Shown here piece after piece: positions 18,268-26,880 of a stretch of 64,000 bases of DNA. How positions within the stretch are numbered: position 1 is the stretch's first letter; each line of letters starts with the position of its first letter. Location: NCBI RefSeq assembly GCF_000931465.1, contig NZ_CP010892.1, positions 4,487,388-4,551,387 on the forward strand. The letters are read 5' to 3'. The position numbers and the translations under genes are program-made. The notes under the pieces are model-generated. The model was not told the DNA's origin. It ran no database searches and saw nothing but the letters and a program-made list of their open reading frames with translations. Source of the stretch: Pseudomonas sp. MRSN 12121 (GTDB lineage: Bacteria; Pseudomonadota; Gammaproteobacteria; Pseudomonadales; Pseudomonadaceae).

Positions 18268-19349
18268 GGGCGAGCCTCCTGGGCGGTGCCGGGCAATTGA
18301 TCGACTTCACTGGTGCGACGCAGGTAGGAATTGGCATAGGCCGCCGAACGGGCCGCCAGCAGCGGGTCGTCGGAAGCGGCAATGCCGCTCGGCAAGACCA
18401 GCGGGTCATAGTTGATGTCGCGGCATTCGCCGTCGTCCTGCGGCTGGCTGCGTTCCAGCACCAGGGTCCCGGCATTCAGCACCTTGCGCTCGCTCGGCCA
18501 GGCCTTGCTGGCGTCGTCGGTGGGATCTCCGGGGTTGGCCAGGGTGAGGTTCAAGCGCCAGCGCAGCGGGCCCGCGGCCAGGCGCTGCACCAGGTCCTGG
18601 TCGAGAAAGTCGTTGCCTGGCGGCGCCACCGCGCCCGGCGCGTCCTGGACCAGCGGCACCACGCCCCAGCGCACCGCCTGGCGTTGCCCGGCCGCATTCA
18701 CCAGGTAGAAGGCGTTGATGCCGTTGTAGGTTTCCGTGGCATAGCTGGCCGAAGGCTTGGCGACCTTGATCCATTGCAGGAACGGCATGGCTTCCGGATG
18801 CGCGGCGAAGAAGGCCGGCACGCTGGCCGGGTTCGGCTTGCCGGTGGCCGGGTCCGGCGAGCTGGCCTGCTGCAATTGATAAAACGCCTCGGGGGTGCCC
18901 ACCGGGAAGACCGGCATGCTGTTCATCCCGGTGCGCCACTGCTGGCCGTTGGCCTGGGTGAAGCGCAGCGCCAGGCTGCGGATCGGCACGCTGCCGTCCG
19001 GCGCGTAGGGGTTGCCGGCCGGCAAGGCGAAACGCCCGACCACCGGGGTCCGCGCCTCGCTGAACACCTGGGCGCTGGAATACGCGCGGGCCTCGCCGCT
19101 GCTCTCGAAATACCCGGCCACGCACACGCCCTTGGCATGGTTGCGGCGGAACCCCGGGTGCACGCCGTTGTTTTTCTCCAGCACATCCACCAGGGCCTTG
19201 GGGGTCAGCCGCTGCGGATCGAAGCGGCCCTGCACATAAGCCATGGCGCCGGCCAGCGCGGCGGCGACCAGGGCGATGCCGCCCAGGCGCAGGCCCAGGC
19301 GGGCGGTGTTCAAGGGGGGCCGCTCGGGCGGTGACGGACGATCTACCAT
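18264..19349 (-). CDS. Catalase-family peroxidase, membrane-anchored (SrpA-like)
   Basis: The 361-residue protein starts with an N-terminal hydrophobic stretch (LRLGGIALVAAALAGAMAYV) that acts as signal or anchor, and continues with a short catalase core. RRNHAKGVCVAGYF carries the distal haem His. RFTQANGQQWRTGMNSMPVFPVGTPEAFY is typical of the SrpA-like group. It lacks the long N- and C-terminal parts of true catalases, so periplasmic peroxidase activity is more likely than dismutation. Met at 19349 (MVDRPSPPERP) is preferred to 19382. An ECF-type promoter lies 44 bases upstream of this start. Confidence 0.88.
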   Translation of the reverse strand: MVDRPSPPERPPLNTARLGLRLGGIALVAAALAGAMAYVQGRFDPQRLTPKALVDVLEKNNGVHPGFRRNHAKGVCVAGYFESSGEARAYSSAQVFSEARTPVVGRFALPAGNPYAPDGSVPIRSLALRFTQANGQQWRTGMNSMPVFPVGTPEAFYQLQQASSPDPATGKPNPASVPAFFAAHPEAMPFLQWIKVAKPSASYATETYNGINAFYLVNAAGQRQAVRWGVVPLVQDAPGAVAPPGNDFLDQDLVQRLAAGPLRWRLNLTLANPGDPTDDASKAWPSERKVLNAGTLVLERSQPQDDGECRDINYDPLVLPSGIAASDDPLLAARSAAYANSYLRRTSEVDQLPGTAQEARP

Positions 19350-19392
19350 GAGTCTCTCCAGGGCCGTGGGCCACAGGTGCAAAGGACCTGTC

Positions 19393-19418
19393 AGACGTGC
19401 CTCGACAGGTTTTATTCC
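19393..19418 (-). promoter_or_regulatory. ECF-type promoter for the catalase/b561 genes
   Basis: On the minus strand GGAATAA (complement of 19412-19418), fourteen bases, then CGTCT (complement of 19393-19397). The same elements with the same spacing occur in front of the ECF sigma gene on the other strand. Confidence 0.65.
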
Positions 19419-19446
19419 CGGGCCCGGTATTTATTTTCCGCACCGG

Positions 19447-19472
19447 GGAATAACCTGCGTTGCCAGGCGTCT
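19447..19472 (+). promoter_or_regulatory. ECF-type promoter for the sigma/anti-sigma genes
   Basis: GGAATAA (19447-19453), fourteen bases, then CGTCT (19468-19472). It is identical in both boxes and spacing to the minus-strand promoter of the divergent catalase gene, indicating autoregulation. Confidence 0.65.
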
Positions 19473-19542
19473 GGCTGTGGCAAGCGCGCTTTGACGAGCG
19501 CCTCATGCAACCCGAGTGAATGCCAGCGAGCCGCAGGACCCC

Positions 19543-20049
19543 ATGAACGACATCGACGACCAGCTGCGTGACATCATCCCCCGCCTGCGGCGCTTCGCCC
19601 TGTCCCTGAGCCGCCAGCCGAGCAGCGCCGACGACCTGGTGCAGGCCTGCCTGGAGCGCGCCCTGTCGAGCTGGAGCGCCAAGCGTCCCGAGGGCGACCT
19701 GCGCGCCTGGCTGTTCGCCATTCTCTACCGACAGTTTCTCGACACCCATCGCCGCTCGCGGCGCTATGCGCGCATGCTGGAATTCTTTGGCGGGCGCGAC
19801 GACGCCCAGCCGTCGGTGGAGCGCAGCGTGATTGCGCAGTCGACCCTGGAAGCCTTCGACCGCTTGCCGGACGAGCAGCGCGCGTTGCTGCTCTGGGTCT
19901 CGGTGGAGGGGCTGAGCTACCAGCAAGTCGCAACCATCCTTAACGTGCCCACCGGCACCGTGATGTCGCGCCTGTCGCGGGCGCGCCAGGCCCTGCGCCA
20001 GCTCAGCGACGGCGAAATCACCAGCCCTTCTCTGCGGATACTCAAATGA
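19543..20049 (+). CDS. ECF-type RNA polymerase sigma factor
   Basis: The 168-residue protein has sigma region 2 (LRRFALSLSRQPSSADDLVQACLERAL, then EGDLRAWLFAILYRQFLD) and region 4 (FDRLPDEQRALLLWVSVEGLSYQQVATILNVPTGTVMSRLSRARQ), with nothing between them, as in ECF factors. ATG at 19543 is chosen because AGGA ends four bases upstream; ATG at 19516 has no clear ribosome-binding site. The stop overlaps the anti-sigma start in ATGA. Likely targets are its own operon and the divergent peroxidase/b561 pair. Confidence 0.92.
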   Translation: MNDIDDQLRDIIPRLRRFALSLSRQPSSADDLVQACLERALSSWSAKRPEGDLRAWLFAILYRQFLDTHRRSRRYARMLEFFGGRDDAQPSVERSVIAQSTLEAFDRLPDEQRALLLWVSVEGLSYQQVATILNVPTGTVMSRLSRARQALRQLSDGEITSPSLRILK

Positions 20050-20798
20050 TCAGCCTGCCCCCCAGCGAACGCGACCTGCATGCCTATGTCGATCATCAGC
20101 TCAACGAGAGCGACCGGCGCCTGCTGGAAACCTACCTGAGCAGCCATCCGCAGCTCGCCGCCCAGGTCCAGGCCTGGCAACAGGACGCCCAGCAGTTGCG
20201 CGCGGCCCTCGGCGGCGCCCTGCGGCAACCGGCCAACCCCGAGCTGGACCCGGCATTGATCCGCCAGCGCCTCAAGCGCCAGTCGCGGCGCCAGCTGGCC
20301 AGCGTCGCGCTGTTGCTGCTCGCCCTCGGCCTCGGTGGCCTGAGCGGCTGGCAGGCGCGGGAGATGACCCTGGCCGGCAGCCAGCTGCCGATGACCGATG
20401 CCCTGCAGGCTTATCGCCTGTTCGCCGAGCAAGGCATCCTGCCGGCCGACCTCGAGGTCCAGGGCAACGCGGCCATGCAGGCCTGGCTCGACCGTTACTT
20501 CGAGCGCGCCGAACGCCTGCCGGACCTGCGCGACGCCGGGTTCCAGGCCGTCAGCGGGCGCCTGCTCAGCACCGATCAGGGGCCGGCGGCGATGGTGCTG
20601 TACGCCGACCGCAACGGGCACAAGATCAGCTTCTACATCCGTCCACCGGGACCGAAGAATTACCTGCTGCCCCGGGGCAGCCGCAGCGACGGCGAACTGC
20701 AGGCCCGATACTGGTCCGACAGCGGCTACAACTACGCCATGGTCGGCCCGGCCAGCTCGCCGGTGGCGCAACGCTTGCAGGACACCCGGACGTTCTGA
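20046..20798 (+). CDS. Transmembrane anti-sigma factor
   Basis: The 250-residue protein begins with a cytoplasmic zinc-finger-like anti-sigma helical region (ERDLHAYVDHQLNESDRRLLETYLSSHPQLA). A single membrane segment lies near residues 80-100 (LASVALLLLALGLGGLSGW), followed by a periplasmic domain of about 150 residues. The HxxxCxxC zinc motif is not present; only the His is seen. It starts within the sigma stop codon (ATGA), implying coupled translation at fixed ratio. It would hold the sigma factor until a periplasmic signal, probably oxidative, is sensed. Confidence 0.85.
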   Translation: MISLPPSERDLHAYVDHQLNESDRRLLETYLSSHPQLAAQVQAWQQDAQQLRAALGGALRQPANPELDPALIRQRLKRQSRRQLASVALLLLALGLGGLSGWQAREMTLAGSQLPMTDALQAYRLFAEQGILPADLEVQGNAAMQAWLDRYFERAERLPDLRDAGFQAVSGRLLSTDQGPAAMVLYADRNGHKISFYIRPPGPKNYLLPRGSRSDGELQARYWSDSGYNYAMVGPASSPVAQRLQDTRTF

Positions 20799-20826
20799 GT
20801 GCTTGGCCTGCCGCGACCGTCGTGCT

Positions 20827-21837
20827 CTAGAAACCCACGTCCAGCACCACATTGTCGGTGTAGGTGCCCGCCGGCGGGGTGGCCTGGTCGGTGTAGATCC
20901 TGGCGTTGTAGTTGAACACCTGGCTGCCGGTGCCCAGGCCGTTGCCCGGGTTGACCTCGGCGTCGGAGCTGGCCCGCCGCGCGGCGCCGACGCTGCCCCA
21001 GCGAGTGGTGCCGGCGCTCTTGAAGATGTCGTAGGCCAGGTAGTTGCCCCCCGAGACCATCCGCCGTCGCCCGCCGACGCCGAGCGCCTGCTGCCCGTCA
21101 CCCAGGCCCACGGTGTAGGCGCTGCCCTTGGTGCAGGCCAGGTTGATGGTCTGCCCGCTGACCGTGGCGAAGGCGCTGACCACCGGCGCGCTGCCGAAAT
21201 TGATGTTGGGCGCGGTGATCACGCAGTCGTTGGCCACCGTCAGGTTGACCGTCAGGCTGGCGACGCCGCTGCCGATATCGCGTCCCAGGCAGGCGCCCAG
21301 CGCACCGATCCCGGCACAGTAGTTCCAGCTCCAGGCGATACTCAGGGTTTCGCTATAGACCCCGGCAGCCACGTTGCTGCCGGTGATGCTGCCCAGGTAG
21401 AGCGGGATGGCCTTGGCCACGGTCGGGCTGCCCAGCAGCCCCAGGGCGTCGACGATGGAGTTGCGCGCAAAGTCGAACTGCACGCCGCGGGTGATGGGGT
21501 AGCTGGTGCTGTTGTTGGCGTAGATCGTATAGCCGATGACATCGCCGGTGGGCCCCAGCAGCCCGCTCTGCGAAGAGGTGATGGTGGCGTAGAAGTGGTC
21601 GTTGCTGGCCAGCAGGCTCAGCAACGAGCCGGTGCAGGCCAGGCCGGCGTTGGTCGTGGAAGCGGGCTGCGAGGTGGTGCGCACCAGGATCGAACTGAGG
21701 GTGCCGAAGCCCGCCGGCGAGGTGCTGACCACCGAACACAGGGCCCAGGCGCGATTGGCGCCTATCAGCAACCACAGCGCCAGCAATACGGCCAGCGACC
21801 ACCTCCTCCTGCTCCGATGCCCGCGCAACCTGTCCAT
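20827..21837 (-). CDS. csuE: Csu-type pilus tip protein, two spore-coat-U domains
   Basis: The 336-residue secreted protein has an N-terminal signal (WSLAVLLALWLLIGANRAWA). Two SCPU domains follow, the second starting near CVITAPNINFGSAP and ending YTDNVVLDVGF. This double-domain length, against ~170 residues for the small subunits, and its last position in the operon match CsuE, the tip adhesin of archaic chaperone-usher pili. Met at 21837 is used because GGGAGG lies nine bases upstream. Symbol by analogy with the Acinetobacter csu operon. Confidence 0.85.
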   Translation of the reverse strand: MDRLRGHRSRRRWSLAVLLALWLLIGANRAWALCSVVSTSPAGFGTLSSILVRTTSQPASTTNAGLACTGSLLSLLASNDHFYATITSSQSGLLGPTGDVIGYTIYANNSTSYPITRGVQFDFARNSIVDALGLLGSPTVAKAIPLYLGSITGSNVAAGVYSETLSIAWSWNYCAGIGALGACLGRDIGSGVASLTVNLTVANDCVITAPNINFGSAPVVSAFATVSGQTINLACTKGSAYTVGLGDGQQALGVGGRRRMVSGGNYLAYDIFKSAGTTRWGSVGAARRASSDAEVNPGNGLGTGSQVFNYNARIYTDQATPPAGTYTDNVVLDVGF

Positions 21838-21869
21838 GTGCGTCGCCTCCCGTTTGTATTGATGAATCC

Positions 21870-24275
21870 TCACTGGCACACCAGCGGCCCGATCAGCGGC
21901 ACCTGCTCCTGCTCGGGCGCCAGGGTAAAGCTCGCCCGGCAGCTGCTGCCGTCGGCCAGCTCGACCCGCAGCGTATTGCTCGGCGAGAGGTTCTCCAGAT
22001 ACACCAGGCCATCCCACCCCACCACGGCCTGGCTCGCGCTCTGCTCGTGGGTCACCCGCGAGCCCAGCGGCAGCTCCTGCTGCCGGGCATCCACCAGGAT
22101 CACGCTGGCGGCGACCACCCGGGTCAGCGGGAACTCCACCAGATAGCCACTGCCGCGACGCACCGCGACCCGTTGCTCGACCTGCGGGCTGCGCACGTTG
22201 GCCGGCAGGTTCAGCGGGTCGATCTCGTACTTGCCGCGGTAATAGGCGCTGCTCCAGGGCACCAGCAGGTGGCCGTTCTTGTCGGTCTGGCCCACCAGCT
22301 GGTTCTCATAACGCACCGGGATGTCCCGGTAGCCGTCGGTGCTGACCACCACGAAGGCATCGTCGATCCGGTTGGCGGCGAACACCTGGCGGTCCATCCA
22401 CACCAACGAGCCGCTGGCGTCGGCCCAGCGGGTTTCGGCCTCGCTAGAACCGTAGACCCCGGCCTGCAACTGCACCGACTGCAAGCGCCAGGTCAGGTCG
22501 GCCTGCCGGTAGGTCGGCGCATCGCCCTGGGCATACCCCAGGTTGAAACCGACGCCGCCCTCGCTGGGCACCGCGCGGCTGTAGTTGACCCGCTGCTGGC
22601 GTTGTCCGTCCTTGCTGCGCTCGCTGCTGAGGCTGAGGCTGCCGTGGAGGTCGAAAGGCACCACCAGTTGCGCCTGGACCGCCCAGTTGCTGTCGCCGAT
22701 CTCGCGGTTGGCCGAAAGGTAGAAACTGCTGCTGCGCCACAGCGGCTTGCTCCAGGTCAGGTTGAGCAGGCGGGTGCGCGAAGCGTCCGCGGCGCGTACA
22801 TCGAAATAGCCGGCGCCGAGGCTGCCGTAGCGTTCCAGGTTGAGGCTCAGGGTCACCTGCTCGCTGCGCTGGCTGAGGCTGGCGTAGGGGCTGTCCACCA
22901 CCGTCAGGTCGGCATAGCCGTCGCGACGCTGCATGCGCTGGTAGGACAGGCTGTAACGCTGGCTGCTGTACTGGTAGCCGAGGCTGACCTGCTGCCCGCC
23001 CTGGCCGTCGAAACGGCTCTGGCTGAGCGCGCTGTTGAGCACGCCGAAATTGCCCAGGCGCAGATTGCCGCCTACCCCGCCCAGGCTCAGGGACTCGGCC
23101 GCCTCGACATGGCTCTCCAGGGTCAGGCTGTCGCTCAGGCCATAGCGCAGGCTGCCGGAGGCGACGCCCGGGCCGTAGCTGAAATCCTTCAGCGTGTAGT
23201 CGCGGCGCAGGGTCCCGGCCGACACCGAGAAATCGCTCAGGCCCTTTTGCAGCAGGCTGCTGGTGACATAGAACGGCACCGTGGTGGACACCTGGCGCCC
23301 CAGGGCATCGGTGGTCACCACCACCGCTTCGCCGGCGCCGTTGATGAACGGAATGTTGGTCAGGGTGTAGGGCCCCGGCTGCAGGTCGCTGCTGCTGGAC
23401 TTGTAGCCGTTGATGAACAGGTCCACCGACGACGGCACCGCCGCCTCCCCGGCGAACTGCGGCAAGGGATAGGTCACCAGGTCCGGGCGCACGGCAAAAT
23501 CCCGCGACAGCTGCACACCGCCCAGGCGCACCGAGTTGCTCCAGGGCAGGGCCCCGCTGACCAGGTCGCCGGCCTCGTAGGTCAGCAGGCGCTCGTCGTC
23601 CGAATAGCGCCAGGTACTGTCGTAGCGCCGGTAGCCATTGTTCAGCGCGCCCCCGTCCAGCCCGGAAAACGTGCGCCGGTACTGGCCGGTAGTGGACAGC
23701 GTGCCCCAGCTGTCGAACAGCCGCACTTCGTTCCAGGCGGCCAGGTAAGTGCCGGCATCGTCGGTGTCGTTGAGGTACAGATCGTAATTGAGCAAGGCGC
23801 CGAAACTGCTCAGCGCCGGCGTTCGCGGATAGGCCTGGCGATTGCCGATCCGTTGCTCCGGCAACCAGCCCGGCGGCACCTCCAGCAACAGGCGCTGGCC
23901 CTGGCTGTCGTAGTCGCTGTGCAGCCCCGGCAGGCGGTCGAGGGCGACTTGCGCATCGGGGCCTTCGGCAAGCGGCATTGCGGGCAGCGTCATGCCGCTG
24001 TCCCGCAGGGCCTGGGCCGGGACGAACAGGCGCCCGGCACGCTGCTCGACGGCGATCACCTGCCCGGTATTCATCTGATTGACCACCAGTTCCAGGAAGA
24101 GCTGCGCATCGCTGACCGCATCCATGCCGCTGGGCGGGGGTGGTAACTCCCCAGCCAGGCTGCCGCTGGCGAATACCCAGCAGCAGAGTCCATTGACCAC
24201 CCACCCGGGACGCCGCGCACCGCGCGCCGCGCCAAGGCTCATGGCGGCGTTACGTCCATCGTGGACACCTTTCAT
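21870..24275 (-). CDS. csuD: Csu-type fimbrial outer membrane usher
   Basis: The 801-residue protein has a signal-like N-terminus, then the periplasmic usher N-domain (LFLELVVNQMNTGQVIAVEQRAG), a long beta-barrel region with many alternating aromatic strands (YGLSDSLTLESHVE, LGYQYSSQRYSLSYQR), a plug region (FINGYKSSSSDLQPGPYTLTNIP) and C-terminal domains. It forms the pore that assembles and exports the pilus. It lies between the chaperone and tip genes as in csu operons. Start 24275 has AGG six bases upstream; 24242 is the alternative. Confidence 0.92.
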   Translation of the reverse strand: MKGVHDGRNAAMSLGAARGARRPGWVVNGLCCWVFASGSLAGELPPPPSGMDAVSDAQLFLELVVNQMNTGQVIAVEQRAGRLFVPAQALRDSGMTLPAMPLAEGPDAQVALDRLPGLHSDYDSQGQRLLLEVPPGWLPEQRIGNRQAYPRTPALSSFGALLNYDLYLNDTDDAGTYLAAWNEVRLFDSWGTLSTTGQYRRTFSGLDGGALNNGYRRYDSTWRYSDDERLLTYEAGDLVSGALPWSNSVRLGGVQLSRDFAVRPDLVTYPLPQFAGEAAVPSSVDLFINGYKSSSSDLQPGPYTLTNIPFINGAGEAVVVTTDALGRQVSTTVPFYVTSSLLQKGLSDFSVSAGTLRRDYTLKDFSYGPGVASGSLRYGLSDSLTLESHVEAAESLSLGGVGGNLRLGNFGVLNSALSQSRFDGQGGQQVSLGYQYSSQRYSLSYQRMQRRDGYADLTVVDSPYASLSQRSEQVTLSLNLERYGSLGAGYFDVRAADASRTRLLNLTWSKPLWRSSSFYLSANREIGDSNWAVQAQLVVPFDLHGSLSLSSERSKDGQRQQRVNYSRAVPSEGGVGFNLGYAQGDAPTYRQADLTWRLQSVQLQAGVYGSSEAETRWADASGSLVWMDRQVFAANRIDDAFVVVSTDGYRDIPVRYENQLVGQTDKNGHLLVPWSSAYYRGKYEIDPLNLPANVRSPQVEQRVAVRRGSGYLVEFPLTRVVAASVILVDARQQELPLGSRVTHEQSASQAVVGWDGLVYLENLSPSNTLRVELADGSSCRASFTLAPEQEQVPLIGPLVCQ

Positions 24276-24360
24276 CCATGACCTGCAAGGGCTCCCCCGT
24301 AACGCTCAGCCCACCGTGCGCATCGACGGCCCGCTGCGAACGCCGCCATCACGGGCGGCG

Positions 24361-25167
24361 TCAGCGGGCCGGCGCAATGTCCTGCACCTGCGGCGCGCCA
24401 TTGATCCGCACCTGCAGCGCCGCATCTGCCGTCGGCGCGGCGGGCAACGGCCAGCGCATGCTCGCCCCGGGCAACACATAGCCGAGCAGGCCTTCCACCA
24501 CGGGCCGGGTCTGCCCGGCCTGCTTGAACGCCACGTCGGTCAGGCGCGCATGCACCGCGCCCTGGTTGCGCACCTCGACATAGTTGCGCCCGTCCACCGC
24601 CACCTTGCGCCAGCTCAGCTGGGGCACGCCGGCGCTTTTCGGGTCGCGCTGGCGGGTGCTGTCCTCCTTGCTCCAGAGCCCGGCGCCATAGGCGAACAGC
24701 GGCACCGAGTAACGCATCTGGAAACGGATCGCCGCGGCCGTCTTGCCATCGCCCTCGGCGGTTGCCGGCTGCGCCGAGGGGATTTCATCGATGATGATCC
24801 GGTAGGCCAGTTCCTGGCCCGGGGGAATGTCGCGGGTGCGGGTCAGGCGTACCAGTTGCTTCTGCCCCGGGGCGATCTTCGCCACCGGCGGGCTGCCGAT
24901 CACATCGCGCTGGTTCTGGTACTGGTCTTCGAAGCCGCTCTGGCTCCAGGCGAACACCCGCACCTGCAGGTTGGCGGTTTCCGTGCCGCGGTTTTCCAGC
25001 CACAGCGCGCTGGCCTGCTGGTCGGCCTCCAGCACCGGGTCGATCGGCCAGATCAGCACCGAACTGGCAGCGCCGGCCTGGGCCACCCACAGCAACGCCA
25101 GGGTCGACACGGCACCACACACCCCCTGCAACCGCCGGAACGTCGAATACATACTGCTGCTCCTCAT
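24361..25167 (-). CDS. csuC: Csu-type periplasmic pilus chaperone
   Basis: The 268-residue protein carries a signal peptide (VCGAVSTLALLWVAQAGAA) and the PapD-like two-domain immunoglobulin fold. ASALWLENRGTETANLQVRVFAW forms the first domain. VRLTRTRDIPPGQELAYRIIIDEIP contains the conserved subunit-binding strand. It would donate a strand to SCPU subunits and deliver them to the usher. GGGAG seven bases before the ATG supports the start at 25167. Confidence 0.9.
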   Translation of the reverse strand: MRSSSMYSTFRRLQGVCGAVSTLALLWVAQAGAASSVLIWPIDPVLEADQQASALWLENRGTETANLQVRVFAWSQSGFEDQYQNQRDVIGSPPVAKIAPGQKQLVRLTRTRDIPPGQELAYRIIIDEIPSAQPATAEGDGKTAAAIRFQMRYSVPLFAYGAGLWSKEDSTRQRDPKSAGVPQLSWRKVAVDGRNYVEVRNQGAVHARLTDVAFKQAGQTRPVVEGLLGYVLPGASMRWPLPAAPTADAALQVRINGAPQVQDIAPAR

Positions 25168-25179
25168 GGTCTTGCTCCC

Positions 25180-25680
25180 TCACCACGACAGCTGCACTTG
25201 CAGCACGTCGCTGTACGTCCCCCCAGGCTGGTTGCCTGGCAACTGCACCTGGCCATAGATCGGCAGGCTGATGTTGTTCGCGTCGCTGTAGGCCACCGCC
25301 ACGCTCTGGCCAATGCCCAGGCTCTGGCTGAACGCCGCATCGCGAAACAGCTGGTAGGCCACTCGCGCGCTACCGCCATTGAGCTGCATGTGCCGCCCGC
25401 TGCTGTTGTACTGGCCACCGTCGACGCTCATGTTCAGCGTCACCCCCGGCGTGCATTGCAGCTGCACGCCCGCCGTGAGCGCGACCTGCAGCGTGCTGGT
25501 GGACAACGCCGACTGGCTGCCGAAATTCAGGTTGCCGTAATTGCTCACCCCGCCCACCACCAGGCACCCGGCGACCACCGTGGCGCTGACCTGGAAGCTC
25601 TGGCTGGTCACCGCCGCCAACGGCAGCGGCAGGCTGCCGGCCCCCAGCAGCACCAGCGCCGCGCAGGCATGCCGGGCCAT
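25180..25680 (-). CDS. Spore-coat-U domain pilus subunit
   Basis: The 166-residue secreted protein (signal ALVLLGAGSLPLPLAAVT) has a single SCPU domain: two conserved Cys (VVAGCLVVGG and VQLQCTPGV), the middle YQLFRDAAFSQSLG motif and the terminal YSDVLQVQLSW beta strand. It lies directly before the chaperone gene, the csuB-like position, as a minor subunit. Confidence 0.85.
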   Translation of the reverse strand: MARHACAALVLLGAGSLPLPLAAVTSQSFQVSATVVAGCLVVGGVSNYGNLNFGSQSALSTSTLQVALTAGVQLQCTPGVTLNMSVDGGQYNSSGRHMQLNGGSARVAYQLFRDAAFSQSLGIGQSVAVAYSDANNISLPIYGQVQLPGNQPGGTYSDVLQVQLSW

Positions 25681-25684
25681 GGCC

Positions 25685-26221
25685 TCAGAACGTCAGCTCG
25701 ACGGCAACGGTGTCGGTGTAGGTCCCCGCCGGCAGGCCAGCCTTGCCCACCGCCTTGCCGTAGATATTCACGGTCTGCGCCACGCCGGTGCTGGCGGACA
25801 GGTTGATGACCCCGTCGATGGCCAGGAGCTGCGAATGGCCGGAGTCGGTGTACAGGTCGTAGGGCACGAAGTTGCCGCTGCCGTCGGCCAGGGCCCGGCC
25901 CCCGCCGGCGGACTGGCCGTCATGGGCGCCCGCACGTACTTTCACCGTCGGGCTGGTGCCGCTGGAACAGAGGATCGACAACGCCCCGCCGCCGCCACCG
26001 AGCACCTGCGCCGAGGCCTGGGTGAACAGGCTGTCGGTGGTGCCGAAGTTCAGCGTACCGAAGTTCAGGCCACTGCTGCCGCCCACGCCGTTGACCTGGC
26101 AGCTGCTGGTGAGAATCAGGCTGGAAGTGATCTGTCCGGTGACCGTCGTGGCGGCCTGCGCACTGGCGGCCAGGGCCAGGCCAAGCAGTGACAGGGCGAT
26201 CCGGGAGACAAGCGCGTGCAT
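25685..26221 (-). CDS. Spore-coat-U domain pilus subunit
   Basis: The 178-residue secreted protein (signal ISLLGL-type stretch ALSLLGLALAASAQA) has one SCPU domain with paired Cys (LTSSCQVNG, LSILCSSGT), YDLYTDSGHSQLL and the terminal YTDTVAVELTF. AGAGGA eight bases upstream favours ATG 26221 over the two Met codons upstream. Four bases separate it from the next gene. Confidence 0.85.
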   Translation of the reverse strand: MHALVSRIALSLLGLALAASAQAATTVTGQITSSLILTSSCQVNGVGGSSGLNFGTLNFGTTDSLFTQASAQVLGGGGGALSILCSSGTSPTVKVRAGAHDGQSAGGGRALADGSGNFVPYDLYTDSGHSQLLAIDGVINLSASTGVAQTVNIYGKAVGKAGLPAGTYTDTVAVELTF

Positions 26222-26241
26222 GAGATTCATCCTCTGTGGGT

Positions 26242-26790
26242 TTACCAATCCAGCGTGACCGTCAGGGTGTCGGTGTAGACCCCTGCCGGCAGCGCGCTGG
26301 TATTCGCGACCACCGAGCCGAATACCGGGATCGGTATCTGGGCTGCGCTGGTAACGGCGAAATTGTGTTGTTGGCCGATGCTGTAGCTATCGCTGCCGGA
26401 CGCATCGAGGAACAGCCGATAGGCGATGGTCTGGCGACCGTTGCTCAGGCGTCGTGTCGTGCCGTCGCCATTGAGGCCGCCGTCGATGGTCACGGTGAAA
26501 CCGGTCACCGAAGGGTTGCAGGCGACTTCCAGGCGACCCTTGCCGGCACCGCTGATATTGGCGCTCAGGGGATTGTTCCAGGTTGGCCCCTGCTGGCCGA
26601 AATCCAGCAGGCCGAAGTCGCTGGCCGGGCTCTGGGGCGAAGCCGTCGCGCCGTTGGTCACCTCGCAGCCGGCGATGATGGTCAGCCGGGCATGGATCTG
26701 GCCGCTGATCGCCGCCTGCGCATTGCCCGCCAACACCAGCAAGCAGCCCAGGGCCACCAGCGCCCGGTTCGTGATTATCATCGCCGCCAT
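26242..26790 (-). CDS. Spore-coat-U domain pilus subunit
   Basis: The 182-residue protein has a signal peptide (LVALGCLLVLAGNAQA) and one SCPU domain: IIAGCEVTNG, LEVACNPSVTGFTV, YRLFLDASGSDSYS and YTDTLTVTLDW at the end. It resembles the 25685 product in strand pattern but not closely. The start at 26790 places the signal at the N-terminus; upstream Met codons would add a non-signal extension. Confidence 0.83.
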   Translation of the reverse strand: MAAMIITNRALVALGCLLVLAGNAQAAISGQIHARLTIIAGCEVTNGATASPQSPASDFGLLDFGQQGPTWNNPLSANISGAGKGRLEVACNPSVTGFTVTIDGGLNGDGTTRRLSNGRQTIAYRLFLDASGSDSYSIGQQHNFAVTSAAQIPIPVFGSVVANTSALPAGVYTDTLTVTLDW

Positions 26791-26880
26791 CCCAGGTCCA
26801 TCAGGCCTCTCACCCTGGCCGCCACGCGTGGCGACCTCCCTGTGCCGCCCGGATCCGCCGGGCAGCTCTCGCCGGGCCAC

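Noticed and set aside
22047..24146. Plus-strand frame of 699 codons opposite the usher gene
   Set aside because: Low-complexity translation without domains; the minus strand has a full usher.
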